Shown one piece after another: positions 39,638 to 48,816 of a stretch of 53,979 nucleotides of DNA. This DNA comes from Flavobacteriaceae bacterium. GTDB lineage: Bacteria; Bacteroidota; Bacteroidia; Flavobacteriales; Flavobacteriaceae. The notes under the pieces were generated by a model. That model did no database searches. It had not been told where the DNA came from and worked only from the letters and a program-made list of their open reading frames with translations. The stretch spans positions 1 to 53,979 of the forward strand of contig JALWUJ010000104.1 in assembly GCA_027080135.1 (NCBI GenBank), given 5' to 3'. Position 1 is the first letter of the stretch. Every line of letters starts with the position of its first letter. The position numbers and the translations under genes were made by a program.

Positions 39638-40666
39638 ATGTATAAGCTTTTTATAAGACCCTTTTTATTTATCTTCGACCCAGAAAAAGTACATGAGTTT
39701 ACTTTTTCAGTTATTCGAGTTTTAACAAAAATTGGATTCGGAGGAATATTTAGAAGTTTATATCAAATTAAAAACCCAAAATTAGAACGAGAAGTTTTCG
39801 GAATTAAATTTCCAAATCCTGTAGGACTAGCTGCAGGATTCGATAAAAATGCAGTCTTGTTTAAAGAACTTTCCAACTTTGGTTTCGGTTTTATTGAAAT
39901 AGGAACAGTAACTCCAAAAGGACAAATTGGTAACCCTAAAAAAAGACTGTTCCGATTAAAAGAAGATCAAGCTATTATTAATAGAATGGGCTTTAATAAC
40001 GAAGGCGTTTTAGCTGCGGTTGAAAAATTAAAGAAACGGTCACTGAGCGAAGCTAAAGTAATCATTGGTGGAAATATTGGTAAAAACACTCAAACTCTTC
40101 CCGAAAATTACACCCAAGATTATATTGAATGTTTTAATGAACTACATCCTTATGTAGATTATTTTGTATTAAATGTAAGTTGCCCAAATGTTTCAAGTCA
40201 CGCCAAGTTAAATGACAAAGATTATTTGGAAGAATTAATTTCAGAAGTGCAAAAGAGAAACCAAACTTTTGAAAAGCAGAAGCCTATTCTTTTAAAAATA
40301 GCTCCCGATTTAAATAAGCTTCAATTAGATGAAATTATAGAATTGGTTGAAACCACCAAAATAAATGGTATTATAGCTTCTAATACTTCGGTAACAAGAG
40401 ATAATTTAATTTCAGAAAACAAAAAAGAAATGGGAGGATTAAGTGGAAAACCCGTATCTGATAAATCTACTCAAGTTATTCGTTATCTTCATACAAATAG
40501 TAAGGGAGCCTTTCCAATTATTGGAGTGGGAGGAATTCATTCAGAAAAAGATGCACTCGAAAAATTGGAAGCAGGAGCAAGTTTGGTGCAAATTTTTACA
40601 GGTTTTATTTATGAAGGACCTGGATTAATTAAACGCATCAATAAAGCAATATTGCAAAATGATTGA
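39638..40666 (+). CDS. pyrD: Quinone-dependent dihydroorotate dehydrogenase
   Basis: '[50 protein letters not shown]', 'NVSCPNVSS', 'GGLSGKP'. Confidence 0.95.
   Translation: MYKLFIRPFLFIFDPEKVHEFTFSVIRVLTKIGFGGIFRSLYQIKNPKLEREVFGIKFPNPVGLAAGFDKNAVLFKELSNFGFGFIEIGTVTPKGQIGNPKKRLFRLKEDQAIINRMGFNNEGVLAAVEKLKKRSLSEAKVIIGGNIGKNTQTLPENYTQDYIECFNELHPYVDYFVLNVSCPNVSSHAKLNDKDYLEELISEVQKRNQTFEKQKPILLKIAPDLNKLQLDEIIELVETTKINGIIASNTSVTRDNLISENKKEMGGLSGKPVSDKSTQVIRYLHTNSKGAFPIIGVGGIHSEKDALEKLEAGASLVQIFTGFIYEGPGLIKRINKAILQND
40038..40060 (+). repeat. Coding-embedded repeat GGTCACTGAGCGAAGCTAAAGTA
   Basis: First 15 nt identical to intergenic copy 15536..15550; 19/23 overall. Confidence 0.55.
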
Positions 40667-41273
40667 AAACCTTCTGTCCTTTTCAATAGCCACTCTTTTT
40701 CTAGCAATGGCTCCAGGTCCCGATAATATTTATGTCATTACTCAATCTTTAACCAACGGAACCAAAAGCGGGATTGCAACAACAGCTGGTTTAATTAGTG
40801 GCTGTATCGTGCACACCACTTTGTTGGCATTTGGACTTTCGGCAATTATCACTACTTCTGAATCCCTTTTTTATGGAATTAAAGTTTTAGGAGCATTGTA
40901 TTTATTTTATTTGGCTTATAAAGTTTTTTTAAGTGATAGTAAGATTTCGTTAAGTGAGAATGCTCCAAAAAAATCAAATATTCAACTTTTTAAACAAGGG
41001 GTTATTATGAATGTTATTAACCCAAAAGTGATGATTTTCTTTTTAGCTTTCTTTCCAGGGTTTCTTTGGGATAAATCTGGAAATACTGTAATTCAATTTT
41101 ACATTTTAGGAATTACATTTATGATTGTTTCCCTTATGGTTTTTAGTTCTTTGGCACTATTATCGGGTACAATTTCTTCTTATTTATTAAAACATAAATC
41201 AACAGGAGCTGTTTTAAAATGGCTTCAAATAATTGTATTTGTGGGGATTGCTGTATTTATTTTAATCCCATAA
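40659..41273 (+). CDS. LysE family translocator
   Basis: '[35 protein letters not shown]', '[25 protein letters not shown]'. Confidence 0.92.
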   Translation: MIENLLSFSIATLFLAMAPGPDNIYVITQSLTNGTKSGIATTAGLISGCIVHTTLLAFGLSAIITTSESLFYGIKVLGALYLFYLAYKVFLSDSKISLSENAPKKSNIQLFKQGVIMNVINPKVMIFFLAFFPGFLWDKSGNTVIQFYILGITFMIVSLMVFSSLALLSGTISSYLLKHKSTGAVLKWLQIIVFVGIAVFILIP

Positions 41274-41334
41274 TTCTTTAATATTTTTACATTAATACTT
41301 AATTATTCCACTTCGATAAAACAATTAGAATGAT

Positions 41335-41342
41335 TACCTTTG
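41335..41342 (+). promoter_or_regulatory. Flavobacterial -7 element TACCTTTG, 4 nt before a GTG start
   Basis: Exact TAnnTTTG consensus. Confidence 0.55.
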
Positions 41343-41346
41343 AAGA

Positions 41347-42210
41347 GTGCAAAAAGTAAAGATAATAGAGTGCCCAAGAGATGCGATGCAAGGAATTCGG
41401 GATTGGATTCCAACGCAAAAAAAGGTACAATATATTCAGTCATTATTACGCTGTGGTTTTAATACTATTGACTTCGGAAGTTTTGTTTCACCTAAGGCAA
41501 TTCCGCAAATGAAAGATACTGCTAAGGTGCTTTCACAATTAGATTTATCTACGACAGAAAGTAAACTTTTAGCTATTATTGCCAATGTTCGTGGAGCACA
41601 AGATGCAGTACAGCATAAAGAAATTCAGTATTTAGGCTATCCGTTTTCTATTTCTGAAAACTTTCAGATGCGAAATACCCACAAAACAATTGCACAATCT
41701 TTAGAGACATTACAAGAAATTTTAAACTTGGCAGATGCTTCAAATAAAGAAGTAGTTGCTTATCTTTCTATGGGCTTTGGAAATCCCTATGGCGATCCTT
41801 GGAATGTGGAAATAGTAGGAGCGTGGACGGAAAAATTAGCCAATATGGGAGTGAAAATCCTATCATTAAGTGATACCGTTGGAACTTCAACTCCAGAAAT
41901 TATAAGTTATTTGTTTTCTGAATTAATCCCTAAATATCCCAACATCGAATTCGGTGCCCATTTACACACCACATCTACCAAATGGCACGAAAAAGTGGAA
42001 GCAGCATACCAAGCAGGTTGCCGAAGATTTGACGGAGCCATTCAAGGCTTTGGAGGCTGCCCAATGGCAAAAGATGAACTTACTGGAAATATGCCAACCG
42101 AGAAAATGTTAAGCTATTTTACTACCCATAAAATAGAGTCAAACATCAATCCAATGTCTTTTGAAAGTGCTCATAACGAAGCCACCAAAATATTTACAAA
42201 ATATCATTAA
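41347..42210 (+). CDS. Hydroxymethylglutaryl-CoA lyase
   Basis: 'KIIECPRDAMQGI', 'NTIDFGSFVSPKAIPQM', 'GCRRFDGAIQGFGGCPMAKDELTGNMPTE'. Confidence 0.93.
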   Translation: MQKVKIIECPRDAMQGIRDWIPTQKKVQYIQSLLRCGFNTIDFGSFVSPKAIPQMKDTAKVLSQLDLSTTESKLLAIIANVRGAQDAVQHKEIQYLGYPFSISENFQMRNTHKTIAQSLETLQEILNLADASNKEVVAYLSMGFGNPYGDPWNVEIVGAWTEKLANMGVKILSLSDTVGTSTPEIISYLFSELIPKYPNIEFGAHLHTTSTKWHEKVEAAYQAGCRRFDGAIQGFGGCPMAKDELTGNMPTEKMLSYFTTHKIESNINPMSFESAHNEATKIFTKYH

Positions 42211-42225
42211 ACAGAATATTATAAA

Positions 42226-43740
42226 ATGAAAAAATTACTTTCCTTACTTGTTTTTACTACCTTATTAATTAGCTGTAAAGAAAATCCCGAAGACAATATC
42301 ATTACCTTTAAATTTCTTCAAGTAAACGATGTGTATGAAATTGAAGCTTTGGATGGCGGTAAATTTGGAGGAATGGCTCGTGTAGCATACGTTCGAGATT
42401 CCATTAAAAAACAAAACCCAAATACCTATTTGTTTATGGCAGGTGATTTTTTAAATCCTTCCCTTTTAGGAACCCTAAAAATAAAAGGAGAACGAGTTTA
42501 CGGAAAACATATGATAGATGTAATGAATGCAATGAATTTTGATTTGGTAACCTTTGGAAACCATGAATTTGATTTAAAAGACAAATACCTCCAAAAACGC
42601 TTGAATGAATCTAATTTTCAATGGATGTCGTCGAATGTACTTCATAAAATAGATGGAAAAAATATTCCGTTTACCGTTCAGAAAGAAAAAGATACAGTTG
42701 ATATTCCGACAAGTTTTACATTTCATATAAAAAACAAAAAGGGGAAAGAGGTAAAAATAGGTTTTGTGGGTTCTACCATTCCTTCAAATCCGGTGAAATA
42801 TGTTGATTATGGCGATATGTATAAAGATGTGGTTACTGCCTATAATGAAATTAAAGAACAGGTAGATGTAGTGATGGGATTTACACATTTAGAAATTGAA
42901 CAAGATAAAGAATTGGTTAAGCAAATACCAGAAATACCTTTTGTGATGGGAGGTCACGAACATGATTTTATGTTGGTAACCGAAGGAAATTCGGTAATTG
43001 CAAAAGCTGATGCCAATGCAAAAACCATGTACATTCATACCTTTACTTATAATGTAAAAACTAAAGAATTAACTCGAGAGTCAGAGTTAGTTTTTTTGGA
43101 TGAAAAAATACCTTTTGAACCTAAAGTGGATAAAGTTGTAAAAAAATGGGTTGCCATTCAAGATTCAAAAATTACCGATGTAATTGATGATCCGTATGAA
43201 TTAATTTACAAAACAGCCAATCCGTTAGACGGAACTGATAGTGCCAACAGAAGCATACAAACCGATTTGGGTGATATCATCACCGAAGCTATGGCTTGGT
43301 CTTTCGATAATAAAGTAGATGGAGCTTTGGTAAACGGAGGCTCAATAAGAATAGACGATATGTTGCCCAAGGAAATAGAAAGTATGGATATTTTTAGAGT
43401 ATTACCTTTTGGAGGGGGAGTTTTAAAAGTAGATTTAAAAGGAAAATTATTAAAAGAAGTGTTGGATTACGGAAAATCTAAAAGAGGAAAGGGAGCTTAT
43501 TTGCAACGTTATAATATTACGGAAGGAAAAAAAGGAGAGTGGTTAATAGGTGGAAAGAAAATACGGGATTTAAAAACCTATTCGATTGCTTTTAGTGATT
43601 ATCTGATGAAAGGATATGACATTCCTTTTTTAAATCCAGATAATAAAGGAGTAAAAAGCATTTATAATCCTACTGAAGTTGAACACGCTTACGATATAAG
43701 AAAAGCAATTATAATGTATTTAAAGTCTAAGAACCAATAG
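42226..43740 (+). CDS. 5'-nucleotidase/metallophosphoesterase lipoprotein
   Basis: 'LLISCKEN' lipobox; 'LQVNDVYEI', 'TFGNHEFDLKD', 'VMGGHEHD', 'LVNGGSIRIDD'. Confidence 0.9.
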   Translation: MKKLLSLLVFTTLLISCKENPEDNIITFKFLQVNDVYEIEALDGGKFGGMARVAYVRDSIKKQNPNTYLFMAGDFLNPSLLGTLKIKGERVYGKHMIDVMNAMNFDLVTFGNHEFDLKDKYLQKRLNESNFQWMSSNVLHKIDGKNIPFTVQKEKDTVDIPTSFTFHIKNKKGKEVKIGFVGSTIPSNPVKYVDYGDMYKDVVTAYNEIKEQVDVVMGFTHLEIEQDKELVKQIPEIPFVMGGHEHDFMLVTEGNSVIAKADANAKTMYIHTFTYNVKTKELTRESELVFLDEKIPFEPKVDKVVKKWVAIQDSKITDVIDDPYELIYKTANPLDGTDSANRSIQTDLGDIITEAMAWSFDNKVDGALVNGGSIRIDDMLPKEIESMDIFRVLPFGGGVLKVDLKGKLLKEVLDYGKSKRGKGAYLQRYNITEGKKGEWLIGGKKIRDLKTYSIAFSDYLMKGYDIPFLNPDNKGVKSIYNPTEVEHAYDIRKAIIMYLKSKNQ

Positions 43741-43743
43741 TAA

Positions 43744-44217
43744 ATGAAAAAAGTGGTTAAATTAATTTTCTATATAACATTAGGTATTTTTATAGTCATT
43801 CAGTTTATTAGACTTGATAAAAATGAAGGTGGCTATGAATCACTTTTAACTTTTGAAAGGGAAACCAATACTCCAGAAAATGTAAAAGAAATTTTAAAAA
43901 CCCATTGTTACGATTGTCATAGTAATCAAACAGTTTATCCTTGGTATGCTGAAATTGCCCCTCTTTCATTTTGGATGGCAGACCATGTAAATGAAGGAAA
44001 AGAAGAACTCAATTTTTCTGAATGGCAACATTTTTCTACCAAAAGAAAAGATCATAAACTTGAAGAACTTGTTGAAGAAGTAGAAGAAGGTGAAATGCCA
44101 TTAGATTCTTATACTTGGATACACGGAAGTCTATCAAAAAAAGACCAAGAGATTCTAATACAATGGGCAAATGTGGCTCGTTTATCGTATCAAAAGGAGT
44201 TAAAAACTATTCAGTAA
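43744..44217 (+). CDS. Heme-binding (c-type CxxCH) domain protein
   Basis: 'LKTHCYDCHSNQTVYPWYAEIAPLSFWMADHVNEGKEELNFSEW'. Confidence 0.85.
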   Translation: MKKVVKLIFYITLGIFIVIQFIRLDKNEGGYESLLTFERETNTPENVKEILKTHCYDCHSNQTVYPWYAEIAPLSFWMADHVNEGKEELNFSEWQHFSTKRKDHKLEELVEEVEEGEMPLDSYTWIHGSLSKKDQEILIQWANVARLSYQKELKTIQ

Positions 44218-44301
44218 TACCTGATAATCAAAGGCTTTTATTTAGTTTATATTTTATTTAAAATAATTCTAAATAAGTTTGTGTAAAGATGTTTTAGTAT
44301 T

Positions 44302-44309
44302 TATTTTTG
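44302..44309 (+). promoter_or_regulatory. Flavobacterial promoter: TTTG-N20-TATTTTTG
   Basis: -33-like TTTG at 44278 and -7 box at 44302. Confidence 0.6.
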
Positions 44310-44352
44310 CGACTGTTAATCGTTCTATTTATAAACAGTCTAAATAAAAATA

Positions 44353-45519
44353 ATGAAAAAATTGCTAGTTGTTTCAGCTTTATTAATTGCTAATTTTGCT
44401 ATATCTCAAACCCTGAGAGATTCAACTCAAACAGATGTTCAGGTAAATTCAGCTCAAAGAATGTTGAATAAAACAAATACCAAATTAACCATTGGTGCTT
44501 ATGGAGAAATCACTTACAATCAGCCAGAAAGTGAGAATGGAGAGTTAGATGTCCAACGTTTCGTTCTTATGATGGGTTATAAATTTAGTGATAAAGTTCA
44601 GTTTATTTCAGAAATTGAGATAGAACATGTTGAAGAAATATTTATAGAACAGGCATTTGTAAATTATTCGGTGGGTGATAATGTTAGTATTCGAGGAGGT
44701 TTAATGTTGGTGCCCATGGGAATTGTAAACGAATATCACGAACCAACAACCTTCAACGGAGTAGAACGTCCTGCAGTCGATAATAAAATTGTTCCCACTA
44801 CTTGGCGAGAAATTGGAGTAGGAGTAAGCGGTCGTTTTCCAGATGCATCATTAAGTTATCAAGCCTATATTTTTAATGGTTTTAAGTCTACAGAAGTAGA
44901 TGGAGATGAAATTAATGGATTGTTAAAAGGAAGTAACGGACTTCGTGGCGGTCGTCAAAAAGGGATTCAATCTACGGTAAGTACACCAACTCTTTCAGCT
45001 AAATTAGATTACTATGGTCTTCTTGGTTTGCGTTTGGGTTTATCTGGATATTTCGGAAAAACACAAGCAGACGATGATATTGAAGATATCGATGGAGCAA
45101 CTATTGGGATTGCAATGATGGGTTTTGATGCTCGTTATAAATTTCAGAAATTGGAAGCAAGAGGCGAATTTATCTATGCTTCATTAAGTGATACCGATGC
45201 TTATAACGATTTAACAGGGAAAGATTTAGGTTCGTCTTTGTTGGGTTATTATATAGAAGGAGGATACAATGTTCTTCCTTTAAATGCAAAGCAACGTTTG
45301 GTAGCATTTGCACGTTACGAAAAATATGATACCCATTCTAGCACCGAAAATAATACTCCAAGAAACGATGCTTATAATAGAAGTGATATTACTTTCGGAT
45401 TGTCATATCATATTGTAAGTGGAGTAGTGGTAAAAGGAGATTATCAAATAAAAGACAATGCATTGAACGGAGCTAAGGTGAATAATCAACTAAACTTCGG
45501 AATTGGAGTTTGGTTTTAA
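44353..45519 (+). CDS. Outer membrane porin-like beta-barrel protein
   Basis: Signal peptide; 'LTIGAYGEITYNQPESENGELDVQRFVLMMGYKFSDKVQFISEIEIEHVEEIFIEQAFVNY'; C-terminal aromatic 'NFGIGVWF'. Confidence 0.8.
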   Translation: MKKLLVVSALLIANFAISQTLRDSTQTDVQVNSAQRMLNKTNTKLTIGAYGEITYNQPESENGELDVQRFVLMMGYKFSDKVQFISEIEIEHVEEIFIEQAFVNYSVGDNVSIRGGLMLVPMGIVNEYHEPTTFNGVERPAVDNKIVPTTWREIGVGVSGRFPDASLSYQAYIFNGFKSTEVDGDEINGLLKGSNGLRGGRQKGIQSTVSTPTLSAKLDYYGLLGLRLGLSGYFGKTQADDDIEDIDGATIGIAMMGFDARYKFQKLEARGEFIYASLSDTDAYNDLTGKDLGSSLLGYYIEGGYNVLPLNAKQRLVAFARYEKYDTHSSTENNTPRNDAYNRSDITFGLSYHIVSGVVVKGDYQIKDNALNGAKVNNQLNFGIGVWF

Positions 45520-45531
45520 TGAAAAAGCAGT

Positions 45532-45560
45532 ACCTAACAGGTTTTAAAAACTAGTTAGTT
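45532..45560. repeat. Palindromic intergenic repeat ACCTAACAGGTTTTAAAAACTAGTTAGTT
   Basis: Inverted repeat resembling 4761..4787. Confidence 0.45.
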
Positions 45561-45576
45561 CTAAAAAGAAACATTT

Positions 45577-46104
45577 ATGAAAAACACAATTCTAATTTTA
45601 CTAATTGTTTTAATTTCAACTTCCTTTATCATACCAGATAAAACATTAAAAAAGGCAGATAAGGTAATTGCTAAGTTTTATGAAATTGATGAATTTTCAA
45701 AAGAAATCATTTCTATTTCAGAAGAAAATAATAAGAAAACCACTTCAGAATTTGGAGAAGGAAATTTGTTTAAAATCGCTTCGGAATCAAAACTATTAGG
45801 CTACGGTTACATAGGAAGCGCTGCCAGTAAAACAGCAGAATTTGATTATTTAGTGTTATTTGATAAAGATTTTATCATCACAAAAAGTAATGTACTATTT
45901 TATAGAGAAGAATACGGTGGCGAAATTAGTAGTAAACGATGGCTAAAACAATTTATAGGAAAATCTTCTTCTTCAGAAGAGCTAATTTATGGCAAAAATA
46001 TCGTTCCTATAAGTGGTGCAACCATTTCGGTACGATCAATGACAAAAGCAATCAACGACCTATTAATAAGTATTGGAAAATTACAAAACCTAAAAGTATT
46101 ATAA
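45577..46104 (+). CDS. FMN-binding domain protein (putatively flavinylated)
   Basis: Signal peptide; C-terminal 'NIVPISGATISVRSMTKAINDLL' (SGAT flavinylation-type motif). Confidence 0.8.
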   Translation: MKNTILILLIVLISTSFIIPDKTLKKADKVIAKFYEIDEFSKEIISISEENNKKTTSEFGEGNLFKIASESKLLGYGYIGSAASKTAEFDYLVLFDKDFIITKSNVLFYREEYGGEISSKRWLKQFIGKSSSSEELIYGKNIVPISGATISVRSMTKAINDLLISIGKLQNLKVL

Positions 46105-46595
46105 TGGAATTTCACGGACTCATACACACATTTCCAAAACATATAAAATTGTTTATTGCTTCATTTATTATTGTTTTAAGTATTGGTTACGGAACAGGAT
46201 TAATGTTTGTAAATACTACTAATTCTTACAATCCCAACGGAATAGAAGAAAATTATTTAGGAAACGAAGACGATGAAGAAGCTGAAACCATGAAATTCAA
46301 AAAAAGCGACCGTGAAATGCTTACCACCTTGCATTCGCATGTGCTTTCAATGTCGTTTATCTTTTTCTTTATGGGAGCTTTGGTGGCAATAACTTCGCTT
46401 TCGGAGAAACTAAAACCCTTTTTAATGATAGAACCTTTCGTTTCCATTATTTTAACTTTTGGGGGTATTTATTTAATGTGGAATGGAATATTATGGATGA
46501 AATATATAGTGATGATTTCAGGAATAATAATGACAGGAGTTTTTATTGTTTCTGCTATAGCGATATTATTTCAATTATTAAAAAAGATAAGATAA
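46104..46595 (+). CDS. Small integral membrane protein with His-rich TM start
   Basis: ATG overlaps previous stop (TAATG); about 4 hydrophobic segments; 'LTTLHSHVLSMSFIFFFMG'. Confidence 0.7.
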   Translation: MEFHGLIHTFPKHIKLFIASFIIVLSIGYGTGLMFVNTTNSYNPNGIEENYLGNEDDEEAETMKFKKSDREMLTTLHSHVLSMSFIFFFMGALVAITSLSEKLKPFLMIEPFVSIILTFGGIYLMWNGILWMKYIVMISGIIMTGVFIVSAIAILFQLLKKIR

Positions 46596-46609
46596 TCAAC
46601 AAAAAGTAG

Positions 46610-46617
46610 TACATTTG
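46610..46617 (+). promoter_or_regulatory. Flavobacterial -7 element TACATTTG upstream of guaB
   Basis: Exact TAnnTTTG. Confidence 0.5.
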
Positions 46618-46670
46618 CACGCAATTAAATACGAACCAATTTCTACATTCGGAATATAATTTTAATTGCT

Positions 46671-48143
46671 ATGACTGCACACAACAACAAGATTTTAGGA
46701 ACAGGATTAACTTACGATGACGTACTTTTAGTACCTGCTTATTCAGAAGTATTACCTCGTGAAGTTTCTATAAAAACAAAATTCACAAAAAATATTACCT
46801 TAAATGTTCCGGTACTTTCAGCGGCAATGGATACGGTAACCGAAAGTGCTATGGCAATGGCAATGGCTCGTGAAGGAGGAATAGGAGTATTACACAAAAA
46901 CATGTCCATCGAGGCACAAGCTGCTGAGGTTAGAAAAGTAAAACGTGCAGAAAGCGGGATGATTATTGACCCAGTTACACTTCCTAAAGATGCTACCGTT
47001 GGCGATGCACAACAAACCATGCGAGAGTATAGTATTGGTGGAATCCCCATTGTAGATGCTAATGGAAAATTAATAGGAATTGTTACCAACCGTGATTTAC
47101 GTTTCGAAAAAGATTTTAAACGCCCTTTATATGAGGTAATGACTTCAGAAAATTTAGTAACGGTTAGTAAAGGAACTTCATTAGAAGAAGCTGAGGTAGT
47201 ACTTCAGAAAAATAAAATTGAAAAACTTCCAGTTGTAAGTGAGGAAAATACACTTTTAGGACTCATAACTTTTAGAGATATAACTAAAGTAACTCAAAAA
47301 CCAATAGCAAATAAAGACCAGTACGGAAGATTGCGAGTAGCTGCTGCCATTGGAGTTACAGCAGATGCGGTTGAAAGAACTTCGGCTTTGGTAAAGGCAC
47401 AAGTAGATGCTGTAATTATTGATACTGCTCACGGACATACCAAAGGAGTGGTAACGGTTTTAAAAGAAATAAAAAAGAATTTTCCCGATTTAGAAGTGGT
47501 TGTAGGAAACATTGCCACTGCAGATGCTGCTTTATATTTAGTAGAAGCAGGAGCCGATGCTGTAAAAGTTGGAATTGGACCAGGTTCTATTTGCACCACA
47601 CGTATAGTTGCAGGAGTGGGATTTCCTCAGTTTTCAGCAGTATTAGAAGTTGCTGAAGCATTAAAAGGAACGGGAGTTCCTGTAATTGCAGATGGAGGTG
47701 TTCGTTATACAGGCGATATCGTAAAAGCAATTGCAGCTGGTGCAGATTGTGTAATGCTAGGGTCACTTTTAGCCGGTACCAAAGAATCTCCAGGAGAAAC
47801 CATTATTTTTGAAGGAAGAAAATTTAAATCGTATCGTGGAATGGGCTCGGTTGAAGCTATGAAACAAGGCTCAAAAGATCGTTATTTCCAAGACATAGAA
47901 GACGATATTAAGAAATTAGTTCCAGAAGGAATTGTAGGTCGAGTACCTTATAAAGGTGAATTATTAGAAAGTATGACACAGTTTATTGGTGGGCTAAGAG
48001 CTGGAATGGGTTATTGTGGTGCTACAGATATTGCTACTTTAAAAGAGTCGGCAAAGTTTGTGAAAATTACCGCTTCAGGTATAAAAGAAAGCCACCCACA
48101 TAATGTTACCATTACAAAGGAGGCTCCTAATTATTCTAGATAA
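46671..48143 (+). CDS. guaB: IMP dehydrogenase
   Basis: '[21 protein letters not shown]', CBS pair, '[17 protein letters not shown]'. Confidence 0.97.
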   Translation: MTAHNNKILGTGLTYDDVLLVPAYSEVLPREVSIKTKFTKNITLNVPVLSAAMDTVTESAMAMAMAREGGIGVLHKNMSIEAQAAEVRKVKRAESGMIIDPVTLPKDATVGDAQQTMREYSIGGIPIVDANGKLIGIVTNRDLRFEKDFKRPLYEVMTSENLVTVSKGTSLEEAEVVLQKNKIEKLPVVSEENTLLGLITFRDITKVTQKPIANKDQYGRLRVAAAIGVTADAVERTSALVKAQVDAVIIDTAHGHTKGVVTVLKEIKKNFPDLEVVVGNIATADAALYLVEAGADAVKVGIGPGSICTTRIVAGVGFPQFSAVLEVAEALKGTGVPVIADGGVRYTGDIVKAIAAGADCVMLGSLLAGTKESPGETIIFEGRKFKSYRGMGSVEAMKQGSKDRYFQDIEDDIKKLVPEGIVGRVPYKGELLESMTQFIGGLRAGMGYCGATDIATLKESAKFVKITASGIKESHPHNVTITKEAPNYSR

Positions 48144-48150
48144 GTATTTT

Positions 48151-48666
48151 TTAGTTTCCTTGTTCAGGAAGAGGTAATCCCAATTTTGCCATTACTTTTA
48201 ATGTAATGTCGTAGTTTTGATCTACATAAACTAAATTATTACTAGCTTTTAAAACTTGAGAATAACCTTCTTCTTTTGCAACACTTTCTAAAGCTTCACC
48301 TATTTGTTTGTATAAAGGTTGCATAAGCTCTTCTTGTTTTATTTGTACTAACTTAGATGCATTCTCCTGAAATTTTTTAATCTCATTTTCCGCAGAAATA
48401 ATTTCATCTTGCTTTACCTTTTTTTCAGCGTCATTATAAGAATCTATGTTTTGATTGTATGTGTCAATCAATTTTTGATAAGCTTCTAATTTTGTTTTGT
48501 TTTGATTGGCAAAATCGGAGTTGTAGGCTTCTAAATTTTTTTGAACTTGCTCTAATTGAGGCATTTTAGAAACGATAAATTCAATTTCAATAGTACCTAC
48601 TTTTGTTTGTGCATTAATTTGCAAACTCGTTATTACAATAACAATAAATAAGATGATTCTTTTCAT
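48151..48666 (-). CDS. OmpH/Skp family periplasmic chaperone
   Basis: Signal peptide; 'KVGTIEIEFIVSKMPQLEQVQKNLEAYNSDFANQNKTKLEAYQKLI' coiled coil. Confidence 0.88.
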   Translation of the reverse strand: MKRIILFIVIVITSLQINAQTKVGTIEIEFIVSKMPQLEQVQKNLEAYNSDFANQNKTKLEAYQKLIDTYNQNIDSYNDAEKKVKQDEIISAENEIKKFQENASKLVQIKQEELMQPLYKQIGEALESVAKEEGYSQVLKASNNLVYVDQNYDITLKVMAKLGLPLPEQGN

Positions 48667-48778
48667 TTTAAAAAATATTTTATGCGAAGATACAAGTTAA
48701 TCATAAAATAATTATACTTATAATAATTTCTTAAGTAAAGCTTAACAAAATGCCACTTGCCTAACCCCATGTTTTTGT

Positions 48779-48786
48779 TATTTTTG
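48779..48786 (+). promoter_or_regulatory. Flavobacterial promoter: TTG-N19-TATTTTTG
   Basis: TTG at 48757 and -7 box before the first PPIase. Confidence 0.6.
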
Positions 48787-48816
48787 CGACGCTTTAATAA
48801 CCAAAAAACAATAAAA

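Noticed and set aside
46739-47089. 116-aa antisense ORF in guaB
   Set aside because: Fully inside a strongly conserved gene on the other strand; low-complexity translation.
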